DNA of 41,855 nucleotides from assembly GCA_015061245.1 (NCBI GenBank), contig SUWY01000019.1:1-41855 (forward strand), in the 5' to 3' direction. Position 1 is the first letter of the stretch. Each line of letters opens with the position of its first letter. The position numbers and the translations under genes were made by a program. This document shows, piece after piece, positions 15,317 to 25,572 of the stretch. The notes beneath the pieces were generated by a model. It made no database searches. It saw only the letters and a list, made by a program, of their open reading frames with translations, and had not been told where the DNA came from. Source of the stretch: Bacteroidales bacterium. GTDB lineage: Bacteria > Bacteroidota > Bacteroidia > Bacteroidales > Marinifilaceae.

Positions 15317-17905
15317 ATGAACTTGAAATTCAATATTCAATATAAAACCCAATGGGGTCAGAGTGTGGTTTTGTGTGTGGGGGGCAAGAGTTTTCCCATG
15401 AACTATACCATAGGCGATGTGTGGAGTTGTCAACCGGAGGGGATAGAGTTGAAGAGTGGCGATAATTATCACTACCAAATAGAGGAGGATGGAAAGGTTG
15501 TTCGTGTAGAGTGGCAGGAGCATAAACTTATCTTAAGTTATGAAACTAAGCCCTCGCTTGTAGTTATAAATGACCGTTGGTTGGATGCTCCTGTAGATTT
15601 GCCCTTCTATTCATCGCTCTTTACAAAAGCGGTTTTTCGCAGAGAAGTTGGAGAGAATTACAGTATTGCTGCTGATGCTAATACGCTTTTTGTGGTAGAT
15701 TTTCCGCAAATAGAGCCGGACAAGGTTTTGGCCATTGCAGGTAGTGGAAATATTTTGGGCTCTTGGGACAAGATAATTCCTATGCGTGACAAAAATTTTC
15801 CACAGTGGCAGTTGGAGCTGATGGTTAATACCCCTTTCGAGTTTAAATTCCTTATAGCCGATAAGGAGAGCTTGACGCCTTTGGTGTGGGAGGATGGTGA
15901 GAATCGTATCTTCTATCCAATGGTTGGTCGTGGCGAGGCTGCTGTTGAAAACTCAATGGTTCCAAGAATTACACCGTTAAGGTGGCAGGGAGCAGGAACT
16001 GCAATCCCCGTATTCTCGTTGCGTAGTAGTGAGGATTTTGGTATTGGCGAGTTCAATGATTTGAAGCTGATGGCTGATTGGGCTGCAGCTACAGGTCAAT
16101 CAATAATCCAGATTCTTCCGATAAATGATACAACCATGTCGCATACATGGATGGATTCGTACCCTTATAATGCAAATTCTACCTTTGCCTTGCACCCGCA
16201 ATATATAAATCTTCAGTTAGCGGGAGTAGAGGTTGATGAGGAGTTTGTGAAGTTGCGTAATGAGCTTAACTCTTTGCCTCAAATTGATTATGTAAGGGTT
16301 AATAACGAGAAGGTTCGTCTGTTGCGTGGAGCATTTGATAAGAGTTATCTATCTTTAACAAAGCGCAAAGATTATAAAGAGTTTGTTTCAAAGAATAGTG
16401 AGTGGCTTTTGCCTTATGCAACCTTCTGCTTCTTGCGCGATAAATATGGAACATCAGAGTTTGCCAAGTGGGGTGAATATGCGGAGTACTCGCCTGTTAA
16501 GATGCAAAAACTTTATGCAACAAATAAGAGGGATATAGATTTTCACATATTTATACAATATCATCTGCATATACAACTATCGCATGTAGTTGAGTATGCA
16601 CATAGACAGGGTGTTGTATTGAAGGGTGATTTGCCAATTGGAATTAGCAGAACAAGTGTTGATGCGTGGGTGAATCCTGATTTGTTTAATATGGATTGCC
16701 AGGCAGGAGCTCCCCCCGATGCTTTTTCGGAATATGGTCAGAATTGGGGCTTCCCAACCTACAATTGGGAGCGAATGGCACAGGATAATTTTGCATGGTG
16801 GCGTGCCCGTTTTGCAAAGATGGCGGAGTATTTCGATGCATTCCGTATAGATCATATTCTTGGTTTCTTCCGAATCTGGGAGATACCTACTACAGCGGTT
16901 CGTGGCTTGTTGGGCTATTTCAATCCTGCAATGCCGTATTCTACCGAGGAGTTGGCTAAGCTAGGCTTTGATATGAGAAGTGGTTACTATTCAACTCCAT
17001 ATTGTGCTGATTGGGCTATTAATGAGCGTTTTGGAGATATGGCAGATCATGTCAGAGCTCTGTATATGAAAAATGGCTCTTTGGCTCCGGAATTCTCTAC
17101 TCAGCGTGATATTATGGCAGGAGTAAAATTGTATCGCGAGGATTCAGAGGAGTTTATCTCATCGCTTATAGATTTGACGGAAGATCTTCTCTTTATTGAG
17201 GACCCACGCAAGAAGGGCTACTATCATCCAAGAATTTCACCATTTAAAACGTACTCGTATAAGGCGCTCTCGCCTGAATTGAGAAGAGCATTTGATAAAC
17301 TTCATGAGGAGTTCTTCTACCACAGACACAATGATTTTTGGCGTGATTCTGCAATGATGAAGCTTCCGACTCTTCTTAAATCTACAGAGATGTTGGCATG
17401 TGGCGAGGATTTGGGAATGATTCCTGCCAGTGTCCCTTCTGTTATGGCCGATTTAAGAATCTTGTCATTAGAGATTCAACGTATGCCCAAGGGTATGGGC
17501 GAGGAGTTTGCGAAGCCGGCAAAATATCCATATTTGTCGGTATGTACTACATCGACCCACGATATGAATCCTATCAGAGCCTGGTGGGAGGAGGATGCGC
17601 AGTTGACTCAAAGGTATTATAACAATGTGTTAAAGCTTGAAGGTGATGCACCAAAGAGTTGTACTCCGGAGATAGCTAAGCGCATATTGTTGCAGCATGT
17701 GGCCTCGCCCGCTATATTTGCTATTCTGCCTCTGCAGGATTGGTTGGCAATGGATGGCAATTTAAGAGCTGAGAATCCACATAGTGAGAGAATAAATGTT
17801 CCTGCAATTGCCCGTTATTATTGGCGATACAGGATGCATATAACTCTGGAGCAGCTTTTATGTGAAGATAAATTCAACAATGAGTTGCGAGAAATGTTAA
17901 AGTGA
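15317..17905 (+). CDS. malQ: 4-alpha-glucanotransferase, DPE2-like with CBM20 domains
   Basis: An 862-residue GH77 enzyme that disproportionates maltodextrins. Two N-terminal starch-binding CBM20-like domains are visible (about 1-110 and 120-215, the second with IAGSGNILGSWDK), as in plant DPE2. The GH77 core begins near residue 230 (GTAIPVFSLRSSEDFGIGEF) with the nucleophile region FDAFRIDHILGFFRIWEIP, the acid/base region ACGEDLGMIP and TSTHDMNPIRAW. There is no signal peptide, so it is cytoplasmic. The start lies 30 bp after the CstA-M23 gene, and the GH13 gene follows after 18 bp, forming a glucan-processing unit. Confidence 0.94.
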   Translation: MNLKFNIQYKTQWGQSVVLCVGGKSFPMNYTIGDVWSCQPEGIELKSGDNYHYQIEEDGKVVRVEWQEHKLILSYETKPSLVVINDRWLDAPVDLPFYSSLFTKAVFRREVGENYSIAADANTLFVVDFPQIEPDKVLAIAGSGNILGSWDKIIPMRDKNFPQWQLELMVNTPFEFKFLIADKESLTPLVWEDGENRIFYPMVGRGEAAVENSMVPRITPLRWQGAGTAIPVFSLRSSEDFGIGEFNDLKLMADWAAATGQSIIQILPINDTTMSHTWMDSYPYNANSTFALHPQYINLQLAGVEVDEEFVKLRNELNSLPQIDYVRVNNEKVRLLRGAFDKSYLSLTKRKDYKEFVSKNSEWLLPYATFCFLRDKYGTSEFAKWGEYAEYSPVKMQKLYATNKRDIDFHIFIQYHLHIQLSHVVEYAHRQGVVLKGDLPIGISRTSVDAWVNPDLFNMDCQAGAPPDAFSEYGQNWGFPTYNWERMAQDNFAWWRARFAKMAEYFDAFRIDHILGFFRIWEIPTTAVRGLLGYFNPAMPYSTEELAKLGFDMRSGYYSTPYCADWAINERFGDMADHVRALYMKNGSLAPEFSTQRDIMAGVKLYREDSEEFISSLIDLTEDLLFIEDPRKKGYYHPRISPFKTYSYKALSPELRRAFDKLHEEFFYHRHNDFWRDSAMMKLPTLLKSTEMLACGEDLGMIPASVPSVMADLRILSLEIQRMPKGMGEEFAKPAKYPYLSVCTTSTHDMNPIRAWWEEDAQLTQRYYNNVLKLEGDAPKSCTPEIAKRILLQHVASPAIFAILPLQDWLAMDGNLRAENPHSERINVPAIARYYWRYRMHITLEQLLCEDKFNNELREMLK

Positions 17906-17923
17906 TAATGATAAATCAAAGAT

Positions 17924-19114
17924 ATGATGGAAAATAGTACAGAGATACAAAATTCCTTACACCCCGATTGGAGTTATAATTCGGTGGTGTATGAGATGAA
18001 TATTCGCCAATACACTCCTGAAGGAACATTAAAGGCGGCAATGAAGCATCTGCCTCGATTAAAGGAGTTGGGGATAGATATTCTTTGGCTTATGCCTATA
18101 TATCCAATTGGGGTAAAGGGTCGTAAAGGTACATACGGCTCTTACTATGCCATTCAGGACTATTGTGCAGTGAATCCTGAGTTTGGAACAATGAAAGACT
18201 TCGAGAAGTTCCTTGAAAAGGCGCATAAATTGGGATTCAAACTAATTCTTGATTGGGTTGCTAACCACACCTCGCCCGATGCACGTTGGATAACCGAGAG
18301 TCCTGCTGATTGGTACCATAGAGATGCAAACGGAGAGCCTGAGATTCGTTTTGATTGGACCGACATTGCTGCCTTGAACTATGAGAATAAAGAGATGTGG
18401 CAGGCAATGGATTCCGCAATGCGTTTCTGGCTGGAGAAGGGTATAGATGGATTCCGTTGCGATATGGCTTGCCTTGTACCAATGGAGTTTTGGCGTGCAA
18501 CAATTCCGGGATTGCGTCGTGATTATCCAGGAATCTATATGCTTGCCGAGGGTGAAACACCGGAACTTCACTACGATGCTTTTGATGCTTCATACCGTTG
18601 GGATACTTTCCACCTAATGGACGATTTGGCTCAATACAAGAAGGGAATGCACGACTTGATAGGTCATCTGAACTATACTCAGAATGAATATCCTGCTCAC
18701 GCTTTCAGATTGATGTTTACCTCGAACCATGACGAGAACTCATGGCAGGGTACAGAGTTTGAGCGTATGGGCGAGGCTGCAAGAGCAATGGCAGTATTGA
18801 CTTTCACCCTTCCAAACGGACAACCTCTAATCTATACCGGTCAGGAGATGGGATTGAATAAACGTTTCCAGTTCTTTGAGAAGGATCCGGTTGAGAAGTG
18901 GGAGGAGAATGATTTTACCGATTTCTATAAATACCTGATCAAGGTACGTCACTCAAATCCGGCTTTGGCTGCAGGAGAGAAGGGAGGACGTTTTGAGATT
19001 CTAAATACCGAGAATAATACTTTGATGTTTGCCAGAACATTGCCCGATAATCGGGTAATTGTGAAGGTACAGATGTGTTATCCTTGGGCTTGGGAGATAA
19101 AGAAGGAGTACTAA
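17924..19114 (+). CDS. Cytoplasmic GH13 alpha-glucan hydrolase
   Basis: A 396-residue alpha-amylase-family enzyme without signal peptide. The catalytic triad is visible: Asp180 in GIDGFRCDMA, Glu209 in MLAEGE and Asp270 in FTSNHDENSW; the first conserved region is DWVANHT near 110. It probably hydrolyses maltodextrins alongside malQ. The C-terminal beta-sandwich is very short and ends at WEIKKEY, so the protein is at the small end for GH13. Two adjacent ATGs (17924 and 17927) could start it. A bidirectional terminator separates it from trxA. Exact specificity cannot be read from sequence. Confidence 0.9.
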   Translation: MMENSTEIQNSLHPDWSYNSVVYEMNIRQYTPEGTLKAAMKHLPRLKELGIDILWLMPIYPIGVKGRKGTYGSYYAIQDYCAVNPEFGTMKDFEKFLEKAHKLGFKLILDWVANHTSPDARWITESPADWYHRDANGEPEIRFDWTDIAALNYENKEMWQAMDSAMRFWLEKGIDGFRCDMACLVPMEFWRATIPGLRRDYPGIYMLAEGETPELHYDAFDASYRWDTFHLMDDLAQYKKGMHDLIGHLNYTQNEYPAHAFRLMFTSNHDENSWQGTEFERMGEAARAMAVLTFTLPNGQPLIYTGQEMGLNKRFQFFEKDPVEKWEENDFTDFYKYLIKVRHSNPALAAGEKGGRFEILNTENNTLMFARTLPDNRVIVKVQMCYPWAWEIKKEY

Positions 19115-19121
19115 AAAGAAT

Positions 19122-19150
19122 AGGGGCTATATCATTTGATACAGCCCCTT
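19122..19150. terminator. Bidirectional terminator between the GH13 gene and trxA
   Basis: AGGGGCT and TATCA pair with TGATA and AGCCCCT, with one mismatch and a TT loop. On the minus strand TTCTTTTTAG follows, and on the plus strand AAATTTTC follows. It serves two convergent genes. Confidence 0.85.
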
Positions 19151-19170
19151 AAATTTTCAGTTTGGTTCGT

Positions 19171-19488
19171 TTAAAGAACGCTCTCAATCTTAGCGATAAG
19201 TGCGCTCTTTTGAACAGCTCCAACTTGCTTGTCAACTACGTTTCCGTCCTTGAAGAACAAGATAGTTGGGATGTTACGGATTCCGTACTTCATTGCGATT
19301 GCCTGACAGTTGTCAACGTCAACTTTTGCAACAACCAATTTGTCTGCGTACTCAGTAGAGATCTCCTCAACGATAGGAAGCATCATCTTACATGGTCCAC
19401 ACCACTCAGCCCAAAAATCAACCAATGCAGGTTTACCAGCATTAAGTACCAACTCCTCAAAATTTGTGTCATTAACAGCTATTGCCAT
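19171..19488 (-). CDS. trxA: Thioredoxin
   Basis: A 105-residue thioredoxin with the active site WCGPC (Cys30, Cys33) and the cis-proline motif RNIPT. It reduces protein disulfides in the cytoplasm; there is no signal peptide. It lies 97 bp downstream of dnaE on the same strand. A near-consensus -7 box (TATCTTTA, on the complement of 19534-19541) in the gap suggests its own promoter. Confidence 0.96.
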   Translation of the reverse strand: MAIAVNDTNFEELVLNAGKPALVDFWAEWCGPCKMMLPIVEEISTEYADKLVVAKVDVDNCQAIAMKYGIRNIPTILFFKDGNVVDKQVGAVQKSALIAKIESVL

Positions 19489-19585
19489 AATTCTATCTTT
19501 TTAAATTTAACTTTTTCCTCTCTATTGGGAGCGTAAAGATACAACTTTTTTTGATTACAATAGTCATTATGCCCTTTTTTTAGTT

Positions 19586-22500
19586 CTATTTGTCTATTCG
19601 TACCGTGAACATATTGTATTCATTGGCAAAATCGAATAGAGCTTTTGACTTTGTTATCATACATTTTCTTGAAAACAGTTGGACAATGTTGCCTTGATCG
19701 TCATAAATATTGACTTTCAAAGGCAGATATTCCAATGCAGACTCATCGGGTTCCTCCTGTTTTTCGTTACTAAAAGTTTCTGTGTTCTCAACAGTATTAT
19801 CTTTAATTACTCTCTTATATAACTCAGAAATCAACTCTTTTGTTACCTCTTCAGCGTTAATTTGTATGGTAATAGATTTTAATTTTCCTTGTCCTAACTC
19901 CTCTAAGGCGCCAATGTTTTTGATTCTGAACTCGATTGGATTCTTTTCATTGCCCCATTTGTGTTCAAATACTCCTTGGACAAATATTGCGGCCTCTTCT
20001 GCAATGTAGTTGCGGAAAGCTGTATAATCCTTGCCGAAGAGCGGGAATTCTGCCGATGTTACATAGTCGGTAAGGGTAATAATTGCAAAATCTTTACCAT
20101 TCTTGGTTTTGCCCTCACGCATAGCGGTGATTATACCTCCAAAGCAGACCTCCTTATTCTTAAGCTCGTTCATATCGCCATTTGCCATAAGTTCAAGACC
20201 CTCGCACATAAGCATCTCAATATGGTAAATATTTAGAGGATGCGAGGTTAGGAATTGACCGATTAGCTCCTTCTCTTTACTTGCCTGTTGATACTCTTTC
20301 CAGTGTTCGCAGTCGGGAATCTCCGGTTTAACAATGGCAATGTCGTTCATGTCGGCAAACAGAGAGACCTGAATTTTGTTGGTATCTATTTGGTAACTTT
20401 GGCCATACGCACAAAGAGCGTCCAGAACGGTGTTCCCCTTTCTGGTTGGACCAAAGAATTGAGCTCGGTGGTAGCCAAAACTATCAAAGCAGCCTGCAGC
20501 AATCATATTCTCGATAGCTTTTCTATTGACTGTGTGGCTGTCTACACGCTCGAAGAAATCGTACACATCTTTGAATGGACCTCCCTTCTCTCGTTCTGCA
20601 ATAATGCTGTCTCCTGCTGCCTCACCTACACCTTTAATGCCTGAAAGTCCAAAACGAATCTCGCCCTTTGAGTTTACGGTAAAGTCATTGTATGACTCAT
20701 TGACGTCGGGAGACATTACTTTGATTCTCATGCGCTTGCACTCGTCCATAAAGGCAATTAACTTATCGGGTTTATCTTTGTTGTTCGATAAGTTGGCTGC
20801 CATGAATTCTGCAGGGTAGTGGGTTTTAAGGTAACCAGTCTGATATGCAATGTAGGCGTAGCAGACTGAGTGAGATTTATTGAAGGCATACTTCGCAAAA
20901 GCCTCCCAGTCTCCCCATATCTTATTTACCATATCCTCTACGGTGCGATTGCGTAACTTACAGCCATCAACAAATTCCGGATTATCTTTACAACCTTGCA
21001 TGAACACCTCTTTAAGCTCATCCATCAGCTTGATAATCTTTTTACCCATAGCCTTACGCAGGGTATCTGATTGTCCGCGAGTAAAGTTTCCGAGCAGTCG
21101 GGATTGGAGCATAACCTGCTCCTGATATACGGTTACTCCATAGGTGTCTTTCAGGTATTTCTCCATCATAGGATGTTCATATTCAATGGGTTCTTTGCCC
21201 AATTTACGGTTGATAAATTGGGGAATATAATCCATTGGACCCGGACGATATAATGCGTTCATGGCAACAAGGTCTTCGAAACGGCTAGGTTTTAAGGCTC
21301 TTAGGTGCTTTTTCATTCCCGGTGACTCGAACTGAAACAGTCCGGTTGTCTCGCCTCGTGAGAAGAGTGCCATGGTTTCCGGGTCATTTAGAGGAATCTC
21401 ATCCTCGTGTACGGTAATGCCCTTGGAGATTTTGATGTTCTTTAGGCAGGTTTTGATAATGGTCAGGGTGCTAAGTCCCAGGAAGTCCATTTTAATCAGG
21501 CCGATAGGCTCAACAAAGTGGCCATCATATTGAGTGGTCATAAGACTCTCGCCCTCGGTGGGAATGACCGGAATATGGTCGGTTAGTGGATCGCGGCTGA
21601 TAATAATACCGCAGGCATGGATTCCCGGTTGGCGAATTGAGCCTTCAAGTCGCTCTGCCATATCCAAGGTCTTTCTGATTAGAGGATTATCAGACTCCCT
21701 CTCTTTTGCTAAATCAGGATTCTCTTCGTATGCCTTTTTCAAAGTTATCTTTGGGGTGTCGGGAACCATCTTGGCAAGTCTGTTTGACTCTGCAATCTCA
21801 AGTTTTAACACTCGGGCACAATCCTTAATTGCCATTTTGGCTGCCATACTTCCAAAGGTAACAATATGGCATACCTTGTCTTGACCGTACTTCTCTGTTA
21901 CCCACTCCAACACCTTTTGGCGACCTTCATCATCGAAATCCACGTCAATATCGGGCAATGAGATACGGTCTGGATTTAGAAATCGCTCAAAAAGCAGATC
22001 GTATTTGATTGGGTCGATGTTTGTGATTCCCAAACAATATGCTACTGCGCTACCGGCAGCGGAACCTCGCCCGGGACCAACAATAACGCCCATTGAGCGT
22101 GCTGCTGCAATGAAATCTTGTACAATCAGGAAGTAGCCAGGGAATCCCATTGTCTTCATGATGTGTAACTCAAAGACAATTCGCTCCAGAATATCCTCGG
22201 GAATGGGGTCGCCATATCTCTTTTTGGCTCCTTTCATTGCCAGGTTGGCAAGATAGTCTGCTTCAAGTTTTATTCGATATAGTTTATTGTAGCCTCCAAG
22301 CTTCTTGATCTTCTTTTCGGCATCCTCCTGGCTCATTACCACATTGCCCTTCTCGTCCCGGGTAAACTCATTGAACAGCTCCTCTTCGGTTATTCTTTTC
22401 CTATACTCCTCCTCGGTACCAAACTCCTCTGGGATGGGGAATACAGGCATAATAGGATCAGAGTCAAGGATATAATCCTCTATTTTGTTTACAATCTCTT

Positions 22501-23317
22501 CTGTATTTGATATGGCTTCGGGAATATCAGTAAAGAGCGCCTCCATCTCTTCGGTGGTTTTAAACCACTCGTGACGGGTATATCGCATACGATTGGGATC
22601 GTCGTAATCCTTTTTGGTGCTGATACACAACAGCAAATCGTGTGCGTCGGCATCGTCGGAGTTAAGGAAGTGGACATCGTTTGTGGCAACCACTTTAATG
22701 CCTAACTCTTTTGCAATCTTCAATTTCTCTTTGATACACTTCTCTTGAACATCATATACCTCTGCACGGCTTTTGGGGTCAACAGCCGGATGACGCTGAA
22801 GTTCTAGATAGTAGTCCTCGCCAAAAACCCTTTTGTACCAACGAGCACACTCGCGAGCTCCCTCAAGGTTGTCTGCTGCAATCTTTTTATCAATCTCTCC
22901 TCCAAGACATGCTGAGATAATTATTAACCCCTCATGATATTGTTCAAGTAACTCCTTATCAATACGTGGGCGGTAGTAAAATCCTTCAACGGCGGCAGCA
23001 GATGTCAATTTTGTAAGGTTTTTATAGCCTGTAATGTTTTTGGCCAAAATAACCAGGTGCTCTCCTGAACGGTCAATAACTTCGCTTTTATCAAAGCGAG
23101 TACGGCGAGCAACGTAGGCCTCGCTGCCGATAATACCCTTGAACTTCTGCTTCTTGCACTCGTCGTAAAAAGCTTTGACACCAAACATATTGCCGTGGTC
23201 GGTAATGGCAACAGCAGGCATACCGTCACTGATAGCCTTGGCTATCATATCCTTAATACGTGTTGCTCCATCAAGAATGGAGTATTGAGTGTGAACGTGA
23301 AGATGGGTAAAACTCAT
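19586..23317 (-). CDS. dnaE: DNA polymerase III subunit alpha
   Basis: A 1243-residue replicative polymerase. In order: an N-terminal PHP domain (FTHLHVHTQYSILDG, AITDHGNMFG), the palm with the catalytic aspartates in PDIDVDFDDEGR, GPGRGSAAGSAVAYCLGI, the fingers with RPGPMDYIPQFINRK, helix-hairpin-helix motifs and a C-terminal OB domain. The length is normal for Bacteroidota DnaE. It starts 3 bp after purN ends, so the two form an operon. No intein or frameshift is visible. Confidence 0.97.
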   Translation of the reverse strand: MSFTHLHVHTQYSILDGATRIKDMIAKAISDGMPAVAITDHGNMFGVKAFYDECKKQKFKGIIGSEAYVARRTRFDKSEVIDRSGEHLVILAKNITGYKNLTKLTSAAAVEGFYYRPRIDKELLEQYHEGLIIISACLGGEIDKKIAADNLEGARECARWYKRVFGEDYYLELQRHPAVDPKSRAEVYDVQEKCIKEKLKIAKELGIKVVATNDVHFLNSDDADAHDLLLCISTKKDYDDPNRMRYTRHEWFKTTEEMEALFTDIPEAISNTEEIVNKIEDYILDSDPIMPVFPIPEEFGTEEEYRKRITEEELFNEFTRDEKGNVVMSQEDAEKKIKKLGGYNKLYRIKLEADYLANLAMKGAKKRYGDPIPEDILERIVFELHIMKTMGFPGYFLIVQDFIAAARSMGVIVGPGRGSAAGSAVAYCLGITNIDPIKYDLLFERFLNPDRISLPDIDVDFDDEGRQKVLEWVTEKYGQDKVCHIVTFGSMAAKMAIKDCARVLKLEIAESNRLAKMVPDTPKITLKKAYEENPDLAKERESDNPLIRKTLDMAERLEGSIRQPGIHACGIIISRDPLTDHIPVIPTEGESLMTTQYDGHFVEPIGLIKMDFLGLSTLTIIKTCLKNIKISKGITVHEDEIPLNDPETMALFSRGETTGLFQFESPGMKKHLRALKPSRFEDLVAMNALYRPGPMDYIPQFINRKLGKEPIEYEHPMMEKYLKDTYGVTVYQEQVMLQSRLLGNFTRGQSDTLRKAMGKKIIKLMDELKEVFMQGCKDNPEFVDGCKLRNRTVEDMVNKIWGDWEAFAKYAFNKSHSVCYAYIAYQTGYLKTHYPAEFMAANLSNNKDKPDKLIAFMDECKRMRIKVMSPDVNESYNDFTVNSKGEIRFGLSGIKGVGEAAGDSIIAEREKGGPFKDVYDFFERVDSHTVNRKAIENMIAAGCFDSFGYHRAQFFGPTRKGNTVLDALCAYGQSYQIDTNKIQVSLFADMNDIAIVKPEIPDCEHWKEYQQASKEKELIGQFLTSHPLNIYHIEMLMCEGLELMANGDMNELKNKEVCFGGIITAMREGKTKNGKDFAIITLTDYVTSAEFPLFGKDYTAFRNYIAEEAAIFVQGVFEHKWGNEKNPIEFRIKNIGALEELGQGKLKSITIQINAEEVTKELISELYKRVIKDNTVENTETFSNEKQEEPDESALEYLPLKVNIYDDQGNIVQLFSRKCMITKSKALFDFANEYNMFTVRIDK

Positions 23318-23320
23318 ATA

Positions 23321-23893
23321 TTATCTCTCTTTAGTAATGTACTCTTCAATTATTTTGGGAAAGAACTTGTATTCAAGTTCATGTACTTTGGCTGCAATAT
23401 CTTCGGCGCTATCATTGCTATCTATCTGGCATTTAGCTTGAAATAGCATATCTCCCTTGTCATATTGCTCATCGACAATATGTATTGTTATGCCTGTTTC
23501 GGGCTCATTAGCCTCTTTTACTGCTTTATGAACATTCATTCCATACATTCCTTTGCCACTGTACTTAGGCAGAAGGGCTGGATGGATATTTATAATCTTT
23601 CCCTTGAATTGCTTGACAATCTCTTTGGGGATAAGTAGAAGAAATCCTGCCAAAATAATGTAGTCGATATTCATATCTACCAACCACTTGAGCACTTTAT
23701 TCGGATTATTGAGCTCCTCTTTAGTGAATATATGGCAGTTAATACCCAGTTGTTTTACCTTATTAATAACACCGGCACTACTGGAATTAGAAAAAACAGC
23801 TCCGATTCTTATAATATCGGAGTTGTTGAAAAATTTTATTATATTTTCGGCATTTGTGCCTGTGCCTGAGGCAAATATGGCTATGTTTGTCAT
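23321..23893 (-). CDS. purN: Phosphoribosylglycinamide formyltransferase
   Basis: A 190-residue enzyme of purine synthesis, using 10-formyl-tetrahydrofolate to formylate GAR. Visible are the phosphate loop ASGTGTN (8-14), the catalytic region INIHPALLPKYSGKGMYG with Asn102 and His104, and Asp145 in VDEQYDKGD. The frame extends to 24004, but that extension contains the promoter and a non-conserved basic leader, so the ATG at 23893 is chosen. dnaE follows after 3 bp. Confidence 0.94.
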   Translation of the reverse strand: MTNIAIFASGTGTNAENIIKFFNNSDIIRIGAVFSNSSSAGVINKVKQLGINCHIFTKEELNNPNKVLKWLVDMNIDYIILAGFLLLIPKEIVKQFKGKIINIHPALLPKYSGKGMYGMNVHKAVKEANEPETGITIHIVDEQYDKGDMLFQAKCQIDSNDSAEDIAAKVHELEYKFFPKIIEEYITKER

Positions 23894-23921
23894 TATAATA
23901 TCCTTCTTGGTTCCTGTTCGA

Positions 23922-23951
23922 CAAAGGTAGGTAAACTTAGATTTATACCAA
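23922..23951 (-). promoter_or_regulatory. Promoter of purN-dnaE
   Basis: On the minus strand, TTG (complement of 23949-23951), a 19-bp spacer and TACCTTTG (complement of 23922-23929) match the Bacteroidota consensus. The start codon is 28 bp further on. Confidence 0.82.
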
Positions 23952-23979
23952 AAAGTTTTCGCGTAAAAAAAAAATATCT

Positions 23980-23987
23980 TAAATTTG
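23980..23987 (+). promoter_or_regulatory. -7 box of acpP-fabF-rnc
   Basis: TAAATTTG precedes acpP by 70 bp and is divergent from the purN promoter. The -33 position holds TTTTC rather than TTG, and an A10 run lies between the two. Confidence 0.6.
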
Positions 23988-24057
23988 CGCGACGAATTGC
24001 GCATTTATGTGTGCAATTGTGAAATAAAACAGATTGTTTAATTTAAATTTTAAAGCT

Positions 24058-24294
24058 ATGGCTGACATTACAAGTAGAGTAAAAGCAATTATTGTTGATA
24101 AGTTGGGTGTTGATGAGGCAGAGTTGACTCCAGAGGCTACATTCACAAACGATTTGGGTGCAGATTCTTTGGACACTGTTGAGTTGATTATGGAGCTTGA
24201 GAAGGAGTTCGATATCACAATTCCAGACGATCAGGCAGAGAAGATTGCAACTGTAGGAGATGCAATTGCATACGTAGAGGAGCACGCAAAGTAA
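24058..24294 (+). CDS. acpP: Acyl carrier protein
   Basis: A 78-residue acidic carrier protein with the phosphopantetheine attachment site DSLD (Ser37 in GADSLDTVE). It shuttles growing acyl chains in type II fatty acid synthesis. The ATG at 24058 gives the standard N-terminus [11 protein letters not shown]; the in-frame ATG at 24034 would add eight non-conserved residues. fabF follows after 12 bp. Confidence 0.97.
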   Translation: MADITSRVKAIIVDKLGVDEAELTPEATFTNDLGADSLDTVELIMELEKEFDITIPDDQAEKIATVGDAIAYVEEHAK

Positions 24295-24306
24295 ATATTT
24301 GATACT

Positions 24307-25554
24307 ATGGAGTTGAAGCGAGTAGTTATTACTGGTTTAGGAACAATCAACCCACTTGGTCACAATGTGGCTGAGACATGGGAGAATATGTTGAACGGTG
24401 TCAGTGGTGCCGGTCCTATCACTCGTTTTGATGCATCGAATTTCAAGACACAATTCGCTTGTGAGGTTAAAGATTACAATCCAGTTAATTTCTTCGACCG
24501 CAAGGAGGTTCGTAAAATGGACCTTTATACTCAATTTGGTATAATTGCAGCTCGTGAGGCTATTCAGGATAGTGGTATCGATTTGGAAAATGCCAACAAA
24601 AAGAGAATTGGTGTTATTTGGGGAGCAGGAATTGGAGGTTTGCAAACATTCTTTGAAGAGAGCTATAACTTTGCTATGGGCAAGGATATGCCACGTTTCA
24701 ATCCTTTCTTTATTCCTAAGATGATTGCCAATATTGCCGGTGGTATGATTGCTATCGAGTATGGTTTCAAGGGCCCTAACTACACAACTGTGTCTGCATG
24801 TGCCTCTTCTGCTCATGCGTTGGTTGATGCATTGAATTTGCTTCGTTTAGGCAAAGCTGATGTAATTGTATGTGGAGGTTCTGAGGCTGCTGTTTCTGTC
24901 CCTGGAGTTGGCGGTTTTAACGCATTGCATGCATTGTCAACTCGCAATGATGATCCTAAAACAGCTTCACGTCCATTTGATGCAGATCGTGACGGATTCG
25001 TAATCGGAGAGGGTGGCGCTTGTCTTATCCTTGAGGAGTATGAACACGCCGTAAAACGTGGTGCTAAGATATATGCAGAGTTGGCAGGAGGAGCTGCTAA
25101 TTGCGACGCATACCACATGACTGCTCCAGATCCAGAGGGAAATGGTGCGTGTGATGTAATGCTTGAGGCAATGGCAGATGCCGGTATCGCTGCAGAGCAA
25201 CTTGATTATATCAACGTTCACGGAACTTCAACCGGATTGGGAGATATTGCAGAGCCTACAGCTATTATGAAGGCTTTTGGAGAGCAGGCTTACAAAGTTA
25301 ATATCAGTTCAACTAAGTCAATGACAGGTCACCTTCTTGGTGCAGCAGGAGCTATTGAGGCTATTGCATGTGTTATGGCTGTTAAAAATGATATTGTTCC
25401 TCCAACAATTAACTTCCACAATTTGGCACCTGAGTTAGATCCAAAGTTGAATTTCACATTCAATGAGCCACAAAAGCGTACAGTAAATGTAGCTATGAGT
25501 AACACATTTGGATTCGGAGGTCATAACGGTTGTATCGTTATTAAGAAGGCTTAA
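24307..25554 (+). CDS. fabF: Beta-ketoacyl-ACP synthase II
   Basis: A 415-residue condensing enzyme that elongates acyl-ACP with malonyl-ACP. The Cys-His-His active site is intact: Cys165 in TVSACASSAH, His305 in NVHGTSTGLGD and His342 in SMTGHLLGAAG; the C-terminal NTFGFGGHNG is also typical. It sits between acpP (12 bp) and rnc (18 bp), the common acpP-fabF-rnc order. Confidence 0.97.
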   Translation: MELKRVVITGLGTINPLGHNVAETWENMLNGVSGAGPITRFDASNFKTQFACEVKDYNPVNFFDRKEVRKMDLYTQFGIIAAREAIQDSGIDLENANKKRIGVIWGAGIGGLQTFFEESYNFAMGKDMPRFNPFFIPKMIANIAGGMIAIEYGFKGPNYTTVSACASSAHALVDALNLLRLGKADVIVCGGSEAAVSVPGVGGFNALHALSTRNDDPKTASRPFDADRDGFVIGEGGACLILEEYEHAVKRGAKIYAELAGGAANCDAYHMTAPDPEGNGACDVMLEAMADAGIAAEQLDYINVHGTSTGLGDIAEPTAIMKAFGEQAYKVNISSTKSMTGHLLGAAGAIEAIACVMAVKNDIVPPTINFHNLAPELDPKLNFTFNEPQKRTVNVAMSNTFGFGGHNGCIVIKKA

Positions 25555-25572
25555 TTACTGAAATAAATATCA

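Noticed and set aside
17924-19114. GH13 gene as a truncated pseudogene
   Set aside because: All three catalytic residues and the full barrel are intact; only the small C-terminal domain is short, and a terminator follows directly.
23962-23976. A10 run between purN and acpP as a phase-variable switch
   Set aside because: It lies upstream of housekeeping fatty acid genes and resembles a common A-rich spacer of promoters.
23894-24004. Longer purN start
   Set aside because: The extension covers the purN promoter and has no similarity to the family N-terminus.
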